A stretch of 64,000 nucleotides of DNA from Oryzias latipes (Eukaryota > Chordata > Actinopteri > Beloniformes > Adrianichthyidae): contig NC_019859.2 in NCBI RefSeq assembly GCF_002234675.1, positions 29,582,434 through 29,646,433 on the forward strand, written 5' to 3'. Positions 33,783 to 44,934 of this stretch are shown piece by piece. The position numbers and the translations under genes are program-made. Within the stretch, counting starts at the first letter, position 1; every line of letters starts with the position of its first letter. The notes under the pieces were generated by a model. The model searched no databases, was not told the origin of the DNA, and saw only the letters and a list, made by a program, of their open reading frames with translations.

Positions 33783-35130
33783 ATACGAGTCGACCATGTC
33801 AATCCCAGCAGGATGGTCTCAAGCCAGAAGCTGAGGAGTTGTCAGCCTTAGTCTGAGATGTGCGAGGCTGTCAGGCGTGACATAACAATGTCCCCCACCT
33901 GGACCATGCCCTCCCATCCCGACAAGTGCAGCTGGGATCTCCTGAACTGTTTGATGGGACTGCTGGGAATTTCTCTCTTCATGGCTCCATTTTGAATTTA
34001 ATGTAAGAGAGTTAAGGGAGCTCCTGGCAGTCAAACTAGCTCTCAAGGAGTGGCAACATTGGTTGGAGAGTGCAGAGCAGCCATTCCTGGTGTGGAGCGA
34101 CCACAAATTATGTATCAAGAGACTAAACTCCTGTCAGGCACACTGGGCTTGTTCTTTGACAGGTTCCACTATACACTCTCCTACCAAACTGGCAGCAAGA
34201 ACGCTAAGCCTGAAGCCCTGTCTTATCAGCACCAGGTAAAGGAGGAGGTCAAGGATTTGGGGAGTGAGACAACTATCTTGGCTCACAAGATGGTGCTGGG
34301 AATACGTCAATGGACTTGAGTGTAAGATTAAATCCTCTATGCCTGACTCCTCTACCATTCCTGCTGGTTGTCCTTCTGGGTGTCTGTATGTCCCTCCCAG
34401 TCTCCGTCCCCAGGTGCTAAAGTGGGGACACTCCACACATTTGGCCTGCCACCCTGGAGTTGCTCTGACTGGCTTTCTAGTGGCGCCACACCTTTGCTGC
34501 ATCCTTTCTTGTGTGTGCTAGTGTTAAGGTTCCTTGTACCCCCACCCCCTCACCTTGTTGGACTCCTACAGCCTCTACTAATGCCCTCCAGACCCAGGTC
34601 TCATATAGCTATAGACTTTATCATGAGACTTTCCAGATCCAAAGTAAAACCCTTACTCTGACAGTGGTAGACAGATTTTCCACGTTGGTTCATGCCATTC
34701 CTTTGCCAGAGCTTCCATCTGCCAATGAGTTAGCGGTAATAATCTCCAACCATGTAATTTGTCTACACTGACTCTGCGAGCCATGTGCAACAAGAACCCA
34801 AACATGTAGTCTTCTCAACGTGGGCAGAGTACTCTCATAATGCTCTGGTCAACTCATAAGGCCCCTCCCCCTTCCAAGTGGCCAATGGGTACCAGCCACC
34901 CCAACAGTTGGCTTTGTTTGGTCCAGCAGCTTTTGTGAGGCGCTGCGGGCATACTTGGAGGTTTTTTCAAGAAAGGTTACTGAGAAACCAGGTAGAGGTT
35001 GACCACCGTGGCAACCCGTAGACGGGTTGCTGCACCAGAGTACTGGGAGGGAGACGGTGTGGCTTTCTTCCACTGATGTGCACCTAAAAGGGGGTTCCAA
35101 GAAACTGCTACCACATTACATCAGTCCCTT
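33783..35130 (+). mobile_element. Ty3/gypsy internal remnant: gag, RNase H, integrase
   Basis: After a short gag-like stretch (about 33795-33960) the sequence jumps to RNase [21 protein letters not shown] with VWSDHK and a frame-shifted [20 protein letters not shown] (34018-34235). Integrase core follows with SHIAIDFI, LTVVDRFSTLVHAIPLP (34590-34770), then WAEYSHNALVNS and GYQPPQQL (about 34825-34925). Protease and most of RT are deleted. Several frameshifts and stops and the lack of a 3' LTR make it inactive. Integrase would insert element DNA; RNase H would remove RNA during copying. Confidence 0.8.
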
Positions 35131-37390
35131 CCCCTTCACTAATGTAGCGCTTGTCCCATGTAGCCAATGAAATAGTAAACAACTAAAATATTGCAGTTCT
35201 ATGGGCGGGACCCTGGGTGTGATTTAAAAAACAAAAAAAGTATGGTTTGGTGCTGCCACAAATCACTGACTGAAATCTGCATTCTGCATTCAACACATAT
35301 GCAGATTTCCATCATCCTTCCCTCAAATAGTGTGATTGGACTACCATTCTCAACCAATCAATAACACTCAAAGCATTCTTTGATGGACAATCTGACATCC
35401 AATAGAATTAGCCAAATCATAGCTAGTAACTTATAAAAATATCAAAACAAATATTAAGTCAAAATCTTTACCAACAGTTTCACTTAACATAAGTAACTTA
35501 CGTGGTATAGAAAACTTAAACATAATTAAATTATGTACCACATATTTATTAAGACAAATACTATTTAAATGAACAATTTCTCTTTTTTTTTTATTAAGAC
35601 CGGGCTACACTAAGATCATCAACCTGGTGGTATTTAGGCTGGATATCCCTTCCACCCTTAGGATCCATCCAGTCTTCCACGTCAACTAGTTAAAACCTGC
35701 TCCAGGACTCCCTTCTGCACCTCGTCTCGTAGATGGTGTTCCAATTGTTAGACAAATATGATCAAAGATAGATGACAAACTGCAATCACACACAAACACT
35801 GGCTTTGGTGATCTCAGAAACTTGCAGTGAGCCGTCCCTCTGAGTCACAGAAAACAGAAACAGCCAAGGCCTGCCAGTCTTCATACCATTTTTTTCTTCA
35901 TGCTCAGATTGATCACATAAACACAACATAATCTGCAAAAAGATAGTTTATTTTCTTGCGTGCAAGAACTTAAGACGCCATTTTACTTAGAAATAAAGGA
36001 GCTGATTTTAAAAAACTGAAGAAAGTTTCAGTGATGTCAGAGATTCAAGATGAATGACTGAAACATGGGCTGCCTGACCCCCCCGCTTGTAAAGGATATT
36101 AAATCATTAGTGTGAAAATCAAAAGTAGATGTAATCTGTTTTTGCAATAATGTTTCTGAAAATGTGGACACCTAACTTATGAGTTGAAGTCTGACTTCAG
36201 ATTGGCCTTGCAGAGGAATCAGAATGACAAAAATCCAGTAGATCTTTCTAGTGATCAGAGTTCAAGTTTTAAAGATCAAATTAAACTGCTAATTTGATCA
36301 GAATAATCTCAATTTGATCAGAGCCATGCACAGGTTAGAATCTTTGATTTTTATTAGTTTGTCTTTGATGGGACCAACTGAAAAAAGATCACTCCTGACA
36401 TGAGCTTTCCCTCTGATGCCTCTGAGTGCTGCGTCATGCATAGGCTGAATGGTGAGTCAAGCCCAGTTTGGACTCAGCTAATCCATTATGAATGGTGGGG
36501 GGCAGCTGCCTTCTTTCTTCTGAGAGCTGCTGGGGATTGTTACTGGGCACATGTGACACCATGTTCTGCAGAAAGAAAGGCATTTGTCTAAACAGCCTGC
36601 ATCACGCAAACACGAGCGAATAACTGAAAAAAGCCTTTCTGTGTCGTCCTAGGATCAAACTCAGCTCAAATGAACCCAAATCCAGGTTCAAGTCCAGACC
36701 AATTCACTCAGGAGTGTTGCTGTGATAAATCCCCCGGGCTCCGCTTGTTTTTCTGCATCCTCTCAGTTGTCTCTAAACTAACAAGTCTCTGCTGAACAGC
36801 CCTGCTCCAGGTCCCTGAATGCACCATTTGAAGCAGCTGTCAAAGTCTAAACAGGTGATGAACTGATGCAATTTTTTTCTTTCAACCCGCAATAACTCTG
36901 TTGAAAACTTCATTTTTCGGTAAAATGCAAAAAAAGAGTCACAAAGGAACCACAGCTGCAGAACTGTTGTGCGCTAATGTGCAGCGTTGGTTATTAGGCA
37001 GACATTTCAGACTGTTTATGAAACTGTACAAACTAAATTACTGAGTGCATTAGCGAACTGAAAATAAATACTGCAGTTTCTCCAACAACCTTCCTTTCCT
37101 GCAAGCTTCAATCCGACCATCTAAAAGCTAAAAATACTCTCTTATTAATATTTCATCACACTGTTGTAATGAATTCCAGGTTCCATTCAGGAGGAACCTT
37201 TTAATTCAGTTTCATCTTTTTTACAAAAATTATTTGGATATTTCTTACTGCATGTTTTCTCCTATATACACTCCACCTTTATCTTATTTAAACTTTAATG
37301 ATGATTTCGACTAAACCTAAAACACATTACATAATTTCCTTTTATAGATTTAAATTTTGAACTTCATGTGTTGGTAAATTTGTGCTATAA
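35131..37390. other. Non-coding stretch
   Basis: No gene recognised. An 'aattgttagacaaatatgat' segment near 35740 could be part of an old retroelement, but nothing supports a call. Confidence 0.4.
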
Positions 37391-37589
37391 CCCTTGCGTT
37401 AAATAAGGCACGTTAGCTTTGGCAGTGAGGTCATCTGGACCCCACAAGACAGTGCGCTAAACCTTTTTTATTCAATGATGTCCAGGGATTACATGAAATC
37501 CTCTTCACCTTTATCCACCTTTGTCATGGCAGGGATAAAATGTCAATGTAAGGGTGGGGTCATCTGGACCACATAAGAGAACACAAGGG
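37391..37589 (-). mobile_element. piggyBac-like MITE, copy C
   Basis: The inverse of copy A, 199 bp, with ends CCCTTGCGTT and ACACAAGGG. TTAA flanks on the right and ATAA on the left. The interior shares 'ttcatgtaatcc', 'cctttatccacctttgtcat' and 'ggggtcatctgga' with copies A and B. Confidence 0.8.
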
Positions 37590-38689
37590 TTAAAAAGAAT
37601 CTGTCCTGAAATGATTCCAAATGATTGGGGAACCCTCCCCTGAGATGAGAACGCAATCGGTTGAGCAGGAACCGCACCTTCAGCTTTCTGATTAATGTGA
37701 CCATCTTTTTTGTAGATAATGTAATTGTGTTCTCTGGCTGAATGCCCCCCAATGAGAATCTGAGCCTGGCACAAGCTTAGAGGATTTCAGGAAGATGAGC
37801 TGCCGCCTCCTCCTTTGTTAGTGAATGTCCTCTGTGTGTCTGCCTCTGCCTTCTGCTATTATTAGCACAGCAAAAACCTGCAGATACCATGGATGGCACA
37901 GAGACGTCACACACAGACCCCACCTCAGTGATTCAGCACTTTCTGCTGCAATACCCGTGGATGTAACCAGTCGCTTTGTGTATCATCTACTCACAGAACA
38001 TCAACAAGTTATTTTAGGACATAGCTGTCAGAGGCTTTTGATTGATTCCATTTACACTCAAATCTGTGGTCCTGTTTTAATTTGCACTCATCCTCTCATT
38101 ACCAGCTCGCCCTCTGGCTCGACATCTTCCCCTCTTTCAGATGAGCCTGCTGAAGAGCTGCCGCACACTGAAACTGAGGAAAACACTGGAGAGCTTGCTG
38201 CTGTGCAGAAACCACAGAGACGAGCTTGGGCTCCTGGGAATGAGGTACAGCTGAAGAACCCAATGTGGACTTACAGCCAGAAAACCTGGGGATTCCTTTT
38301 CTTTATTTGAATGACAACCTTTTCTGTTCAGGCTGTTGTGCATTGAAGCCCTTTGATTTATGACTCAGCAAATACAATTAATTTTTTTGTGAAAAATAAA
38401 TTTTGAAGCGTTCCTCTAGTTCTGTTGGCAGATCATGCTGGTAACTTCCTTTAATCTGATCTGATTCATTTCCTCTCTTTCACACACACACTCCTCATGA
38501 ATAATGCCTTCAACACGACATGGACTTATTGATTAAACATTTTTAGTTTATTGTCATTAAAGATGCAGAATATCTGTTGGGTCTGGCTGAATCTTTGATT
38601 TATTTAAGACTCTTGAAGCCTTTTTTCCCTGAATAAAGGATGTCAATGATTTGGTATTTTTGTGTTTTGTAGGTCTATAGGTCCAGCAA
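37590..38689. other. Non-coding stretch
   Basis: A 161-codon open frame at 37825-38310 has no recognisable domain and is not supported. Nothing else recognised. Confidence 0.4.
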
Positions 38690-38928
38690 GGACCTTTCTG
38701 TGTGGACTTTGCATGTGTGGTTTCTCTCCAGGCACTCTGGCTTCTTCCCACAGTCCATAAACAAGTCTCATAGATGAATTGGTTACTTTAAGTGTCCTTA
38801 GGTGTGAGTGTGTGGCTGTGTTGCCCTGGGACAGACTGTTGACCTGTCCAGCAGGGTGTACCTTGCCTTTCCCTGGCAACCCCATGACCCAAACAGGGAT
38901 GTAGTGGGTTAAGAAAATGGATGGATGG
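38690..38928 (+). repeat. Dispersed vertebrate repeat with (GGAT)n tail
   Basis: The wording 'gcatgtgtggtttctctcca', 'tggcttcttcccacagtcca', 'acctgtccagcagggtgtac' and a final 'aaaatggatggatgg' is that of a very common fish dispersed repeat, here well diverged. Confidence 0.7.
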
Positions 38929-38944
38929 TGTGTTTCTCTGTTAA

Positions 38945-40850
38945 AGAGCCTGAAGTTCATCCATCACCTTCAACCAGGTCTAAAACACAGAGTCCCCCAG
39001 GTTAAGGTTCATGTTTTGAACAGTAATCATGCATTTTCTCAACTAGATGAGTTTTTTAATACTCGAAAAAGTTTAGAAAAATTTCAGGCTTGTTTTAGGA
39101 CAAACCACAGTACAGAGACTGCTCTTTTAAAGATTGTTAATGATTTTAGAATAAATTATGACTCACAGAAACTTTCTGTTCTTGTGCTGCTGGATCTTAG
39201 TGCCGCTTTTGGCACAGTGGATCACCCGATTTTATCAGACAGACTGAGGAGTCTAGAGGGTCTCTCTGGAAATTTTCTTCTTAAGTGGTTTTATTCTTAC
39301 CTTACAGATTGACACTTTTATGTTATTATGGATTCATGCTATTCAAGAATCAATGAAATAAGTCGTGGGGTTCCCCAAGAATCGATTTTAGGTCCTACAC
39401 TTTTTAACTTATATATGTTGCCTCTTGGGGATGACACAGCTTTTCATCGCTGTGTCTTCTGATGATCTTTTAAATTGTATTTTTGATATAAAGTCATGGA
39501 TAGCAGAAAACCTCCTACAGCTCGAATAGGACAAAACGGACATTTTATTCATCACTTCTGAAGACAAGAGAAAGATGATTTTACCACATCTTCAGAATTT
39601 TAAATCTTATCATTGTGTGAGAACCCTGGTCGTACTTTTGGACTCTGAGCTTAATTTTATTCCACACATTAAAAGTGTCATTAAGACAGGATTTTATCAT
39701 CTCAAAAACATTGCCAGAGTCCGCCCTTTCCTCTCTCTTGCCAGCACAGAGGTGCTGATGTGTGCTTTTATTTTTAGTCATTTAGATTATTGTAATGCAC
39801 TGCTCTCTGGTTTACCAAAAAAGTCTCTTTCAAATTTACAACTTCTACAGAACTCGGCGGCACGAGTTCTGACGCGGACCAGGAGGCGGGAACACATTAC
39901 AACCATCTTAAAATCGCTGCATTGGTTCCCTGTGCATTTCAGAATTTTATTTTAATCCTTGTGCTCTCCGATGACCCCACCCTTACATTGACGTGTTCTC
40001 CCTACCATGACAAAGGTGGATAAAGGTGGAAAGGATTTCATGTAATCCATGGACACCAGTGAAGTTCACAAATCAGTGAAGAAAAAAGGTTTAGTGCACT
40101 GTCCTGTGGGGTCTAGATGACCCAACTCCCAATGTTAAAGTGCCTAGGATAGCACAAGGGTTACATTATATTCTTTTAAAGTATGAGCCCTCGCAGACCC
40201 TGAGGTCCTCCGGCGCTGGACTTCTTGTTGTCCCAAAGGTGAGGACCAAAACTTATGGTGAGGCTTCGTTCTGCCGTGACTGTTCTCGCCTCTGGAAGAG
40301 CCTGCCAGAGAGCCTGAGGGCTGCAGAGACTGTGCAGGTTTTTAAGAAGAGGCTCAAGACCTACTTTTTCAATTTAGCTTTTAGTTTATCGTATCTGCTT
40401 ATTTATTCTATCAGTCTTAATACGTATTAGATATTATTTTATGTATTTCATTTCATTTTATGCATTTAATCTTTTTCACAATTTTATGTTTTTATATTCC
40501 TCTTATGTGTTTAATTTTAGTTTCTTATTATGATTTTAGCCCCAGTGTTTCTTGTGGGGATCTTTCCTACCAGAGCTGGCTCCTGGCTCCTGGCATGAAA
40601 TGATTCCCAAATCCTGTTTCCTCACTGCAGAGCCAAGCCTTAAACTTCTTTTAGTAGTTACTTTTATCAGTATTTATTGTGTGTGGGTCATATGTGTTAA
40701 TGGAAGGGAGTGGTAAGGGTGAAGGGTGGGTTGGATTTTTATTGTAGTAATGCTTGTTGTTTTTTTTGTTCTATATGTTAAAGCACTTCGAGTTGCGCAA
40801 TGTATGAGAAGCGATTTTTTAAATAAATAGATTTCATAAAAATACAGGAG
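38945..40850 (+). mobile_element. Decayed L2/Rex-type LINE carrying a MITE
   Basis: The plus strand encodes RT pieces: FFNTRKSLEKFQACFRTNHS with [26 protein letters not shown] (about 39175-39235; the catalytic block now reads AAFGTVDH), a decayed GVPQ region (about 39365), then LVVLLDSELNFIPHIK, FSHLDYCNALLSGLP and LLQNSAARVLTRTRRREHI (39610-39900). The C-terminal RSSGAGLLVVP ... LWKSLPESLRAAETV part lies at 40190-40370. Stops lie near 39312 and 39530, and the YADD box is lost around 39425-39450. Copy B of the piggyBac-like MITE splits the frame at 39956-40160. The 3' tail, with 'gcacttcgagttgc' and 'aataaatag', ends near 40835. Confidence 0.85.
39956..40160 (+). mobile_element. piggyBac-like MITE, copy B, inside the LINE
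   Basis: A 205-bp copy in the same orientation as copy A, sharing 'ttacattgacgtgttctccc' and 'gcctaggatagcacaaggg'. It is flanked by TTAA (39952-39955) and TTAC (40161-40164). LINE protein sequence stops at the left edge and resumes shortly after the right edge, so the MITE is the later insertion. Confidence 0.85.
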
Positions 40851-40994
40851 TTTGATCAACTTTAACTTGGTTGACACAAATATATAATCCACTAAACAGA
40901 CATTCTAATGGTTAATTTTGTTTATAAAACAACATTTCACAACCACAGCTCCAAAGAGAATGCAGGAAAACATAAAAACTAACCCAAAAAAAAA

Positions 40995-41320
40995 GTAAAT
41001 TCAGTTCAATTTTATTTATTCAGCCCAATATCACAACATAGTTGTCTTAACAGGCTTCCCACCAATAATTGTACAAAAATATAGAATCAGTCATAAGATA
41101 TTAACAATGGCTAATTGTTAGACTAAACTAAACAGACCCTGGAGATCCCTGCCTTTAGATCCTCCATCTTGGTGAGGAAAAACTCAGATTTTGGGAAAAA
41201 AGAAGAAACCTCAGAGAAGTCTACATGAAGGAGGGATCGTCTCCCAGGACAGACAGGCGATGTACAAGGACTGTTGAAGAAGAATTACTGTAGCTTATCT
41301 AACTCTAAAACTACATGTTT
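40995..41320 (-). mobile_element. LINE 3'-end fragment
   Basis: The minus strand is the 3' untranslated end of the same LINE family as 27251-30036. Both share 'tcaattttattt' at the tail, 'aagaagaaacctcag'-type text, 'catgaaggagggatc' and 'caggacagacaggcgat' (with differences). Only the terminal ~330 bp are present. Confidence 0.8.
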
Positions 41321-41945
41321 GAATATTGCAGTTCCCCGCTCTCCACGCAGGGAGAGAGATCCCTGAGTTCTCTGGCAAGACCATGAGCCTGGGTTCAGAT
41401 CACATCTGAGTCGAGGGGTGTCCGTGTCCCTTTGGTTCTGGTCCTTGCCCTTGCGTACTGTCCTTCTCCAAAATTCCAACTGTGGGTAAGCCTAATCAGG
41501 CCATAATTACAACACTCCTTGGGGACCCCCACTTCTCTTGGGCATCCTCCTCCTGCACACAAGTGGACTGCCCCTGGGGGTACTCTTCGCTGGGCCCCTG
41601 GACGTGGCGGGGGGGCTATTCTTCTGCTCAGGCTGGAGCTTGCACTCTCCGTCCTCCTGTGCCCTCTTACTCTCTGGCATTGCAAATCCCTGTGGCGGAC
41701 CTGCTGGCCCTGGACTGGGTGGCAGAAGTGATTGCCCCGGCGGGCGGTTTTCCTCTATCTACTATACTGTGTGGGTGTTGGGGGTCCTGGCTACCACTTG
41801 TTGTGGTCTTGTTGTGGAGTTGACTGGGCACTCTCCCCATTTTTTTACATTCGATCATCCACCCCAGCAGAACATAAACACTCACTCTAGCACAGATACT
41901 AGCTCACCTTTGCACACATAGTTTGCGTGACTGAATGAAACGTTT
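41321..41945. other. G/C-rich repeat-like stretch
   Basis: Composition resembles the low-complexity block at 7300-8080. It may be another transposon-derived region, but I cannot name it. Overlapping open frames on both strands are not supported. Confidence 0.35.
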
Positions 41946-41949
41946 TAGT

Positions 41950-42800
41950 CAGGCTACCTCTGGTGAGCAGATGGACAGCTGTCTGGTCCTTCAAAGAAAT
42001 GCCATTTTTGATAGAATGTTGTCATGACATTTCCAGCCTCTGTTTTTGTCTGTCATGTACTCAGTTCATCTGTGAAGAGCACAGGGTGTCAGTGGTGAAT
42101 TTGTCAATCTTGGGTTTCATTGGCAAATCCCAAATGTCTTGTACGGTGTTGGGCTCTAAGTACAACTCCCACCTATGAATGCTGGGCCCTCACAGCACCA
42201 TCAAAGAGTCTGTTTCTTGCAGTTTGAGCAGACACATGCACATTTGTGGTCATTTTGCAGGGCTCTGGCAGTGTTCCTCCTGTTTCTGCTTGCACAAAGG
42301 AGGAGTTAGTGGTCCTGATGCAGTGTTGTTGCCCTCCTATGGCTTCTTCCACATCTCCTGATGTACTGGCCTGTTTTCTGGTAGTGCCTACAAGCTCTAG
42401 ACACTAAGCTTACAAACACAGCAAACCTTCTGGCCTTCTGGCATTTCTATGCTGTCCTGGATGAGTGGTACTACCAGGGCCACTTGTATGGGTTGTAGAC
42501 GCCATCTCATGGTATCACTGGAGTGATAACACTGTCCGCATCCAAAGGTGATCAAAACATCAGGCGGAAAACATAAGGAAGGAGAAGTTTAATGTTGTCA
42601 CCACTTGCAGAACCACTCCCTTATTGGAGGTGCCTTGCTGATCACCTATTTTTTCACCTGTTATCTATTCCGCTTGCACAAAAACATGTGAAATTGCCAA
42701 TGTTGCTTTCTAATTGGACAGTTTTATTACACAGACGTGTGATTGACTTGGAGTAACATTGAGTTGTTTAGGTGTTCCCATTATTTTTTAAGCAGTGTAT
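41950..42800 (-). mobile_element. Truncated Tc1-like transposon with decayed transposase
   Basis: The minus strand begins at the right end with TACACTGCTTAAAAAATAAT, followed by 'gggaacacctaaacaac'. This is the terminal inverted repeat of a common fish Tc1-like element, beside a TA. Downstream (lower coordinates) is the first part of the transposase gene in badly decayed form, matching in order down to 'gctcaccagaggtagcctga' near 41953, where it stops abruptly. The second half and the left terminal repeat are missing, so it is immobile. Confidence 0.75.
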
Positions 42801-43634
42801 AAAAAGATCAGCAATCAGTGACAAACAGGTCTGGCAGAGTCCTGCTGTAAGCCAAAATTCTCAGGTTTTTTTTTAGTGCAGCAGCATTAATGTAGGATTT
42901 TCTATTCAACTCCATGGTTCTCAGATTATGTTCTCTGGTCCACCATCATGTATGTTTTCTCAGCTCTCTTCCTTCTTCATGCTTCTGTAGATCTTCATGA
43001 AGATCAGGTTTGTTGGAACATTGGTTAGGCCACACGTTGGATTTGGAGCAGAAGATATTAACACCAAAACATCAAATGTGTTATCACAGAGAACACAAAT
43101 GAAATCAGATCTTCTTGCTCAGTTTGTCTGCGACTCCCTTTTTGCACAGATTCAATCTAAACCATCCAGTTAAGACACGCTCTTTCTAAAGTTTAGTGGG
43201 CACCCACTGCCTTTTAAAACTCTTTGCAGTTTAAAGAAATTAAATGCCGGAAATAGAAATTGAAATCTTTTCTCAATTTCTAAGTGGAGAGATTACGGCT
43301 TTCACAGTAGAATCTCTCCTGCCACACCTTCCACCCAGCAGCATTGCAGGGGTATAAATCTTTGAAGACCTGCAGCCTGCGTCACATTTGGGTCCCACCC
43401 AGGCAGTAAACAAGCGGAGAAACTAGTTGGAGACTCTTTGCAAGGGCCAGAACCGGTGGTGGGTCATCAGAGGCCAGCAGCACGTGATCCACCTCTGCAG
43501 AGCACCCATGACAGTCATCACCCAACTCCAAGAAAGAGCCCAGACAAAGTGGAGCCATGATTATGTGATCTGTGATGAGCAAGCATCTGTGACTTTGATA
43601 GAAAATAGGCTAAAAGCACTGCTTGAATCATAAC
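42801..43634. other. Non-coding stretch
   Basis: No gene recognised between the Tc1 end and the possible end of the ina transcript. Confidence 0.4.
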
Positions 43635-44934
43635 AAGTCTTTATTTTATGGTTTCACACAGCAATACATGAGTCACAGTAAAGAGAACAGCATATCAACT
43701 ACACGTTCAATCCTCAACCTTTCTCTACTATAGAAATAAAAAGGATGAAACACCTTCACTGGGCAGAATCATACAAGCACAAAACCAGGACCTGTTGGTG
43801 TTTAAGGCAGTTTACATCCTACATTACTCATCCTATGGCACACTGATGCTTGGTTATGGATTGGTGTCAAAAGCTTTTTTTTCTATGAGTGAGCTTAGAA
43901 AAGTCTGGCAGTGCTGCAGAGGTGACGTATTTGGTCTACAGAGTTGAGGCTTAACAGTTATCAGTGTGGGAGCTATTAAAGGCTTGGATTTCTTCAGACG
44001 ATCCTTATGAACCTACATGCACTCCTCTAATAGCAGTCCAGTTGAGATAGGCCACAGTGTACAGACACAAACACAGTACAGTACTAAGACATTTGCAGAG
44101 CAGTCTGGGGTTTTGTCTCCTTCTCCCTGTGTGTTGGGATTGCTGTGCTGGAGGCAGCAGTGCTTGACCAGAAACAAAGGAGGCTTGATGTCAGCTACAA
44201 CAGTTGTTTTATCCAGTCATGGCTACAATCAGAAAGCAGCAAGGTCACATGGTGTTGGTGCTCTGCATGCTAAGTGACAAGATGCTGAGCTCCGAGCTGC
44301 TTCTGATCCTCGGTAACTGTGAAGAACTGTCACTCACACATGCGTAATTGCACCTTCAGTTCCGGCAAATGCAGTCCAGAGTGATGGACGACACACAAGC
44401 ATGAACCCCACATGCTGGGCTCATGGTTTATTGTTTACTTCAAGCTTTCTCCTTATGTTAGAAATATTCAATGGTGGACTGAGGACGCTGATGGTTCTTC
44501 ACACTGATGTCATGCTGAGTTGTGCAAAAATGGAGCTGTTGCTTGATCAACAACAGAAACTGTCCCCTAAAGACACTAAAATGTGTGTATTTTCTGTCCA
44601 AATTGTGTCATTGGTCTTACAGAAAATATGTTTGGAAGTTGTGTACATGCACACACATATTTGGATTGTGCTGACTGTGTGCAGTACAGCAGAAACTGAC
44701 GATGGTCCTGCAGGTGGATGAATGAGAAGACCGGCTGAATGTTGAAGACAGATGCTACTTAACTGTTCTGTGTTGAGTTTGTGGGAGACTCAGATGTTGT
44801 ATGTTTTATATAAGAATGGGGGAGAGGTTCTTCAACATCACACAAACCTGAAGATCTGGCACTCTAATCACTTGAAGATATCCTACACTCACAATGATTG
44901 GGTAAAGGGAAGGGAAGGGATTTTCTTCATCTCT
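43635..44934 (-). other. ina: Presumed 3' untranslated and downstream region of ina
   Basis: This follows the ina stop and ends with an AATAAA near 43640. No other gene is recognised. The extent is inferred from polyadenylation signals only. Confidence 0.4.
44427..44432 (-). terminator. ina: Candidate ina polyadenylation signal
   Basis: AATAAA on the minus strand about 500 bp after the ina stop codon. A further AATAAA lies at about 43640-43645, so the 3' untranslated region may be about 0.5 or 1.3 kb long. Confidence 0.5.

Noticed and set aside
37825..38310. 161-codon ORF as a gene
   Set aside because: No recognisable domain, low-complexity Ser/Thr stretches, no splice or family support.
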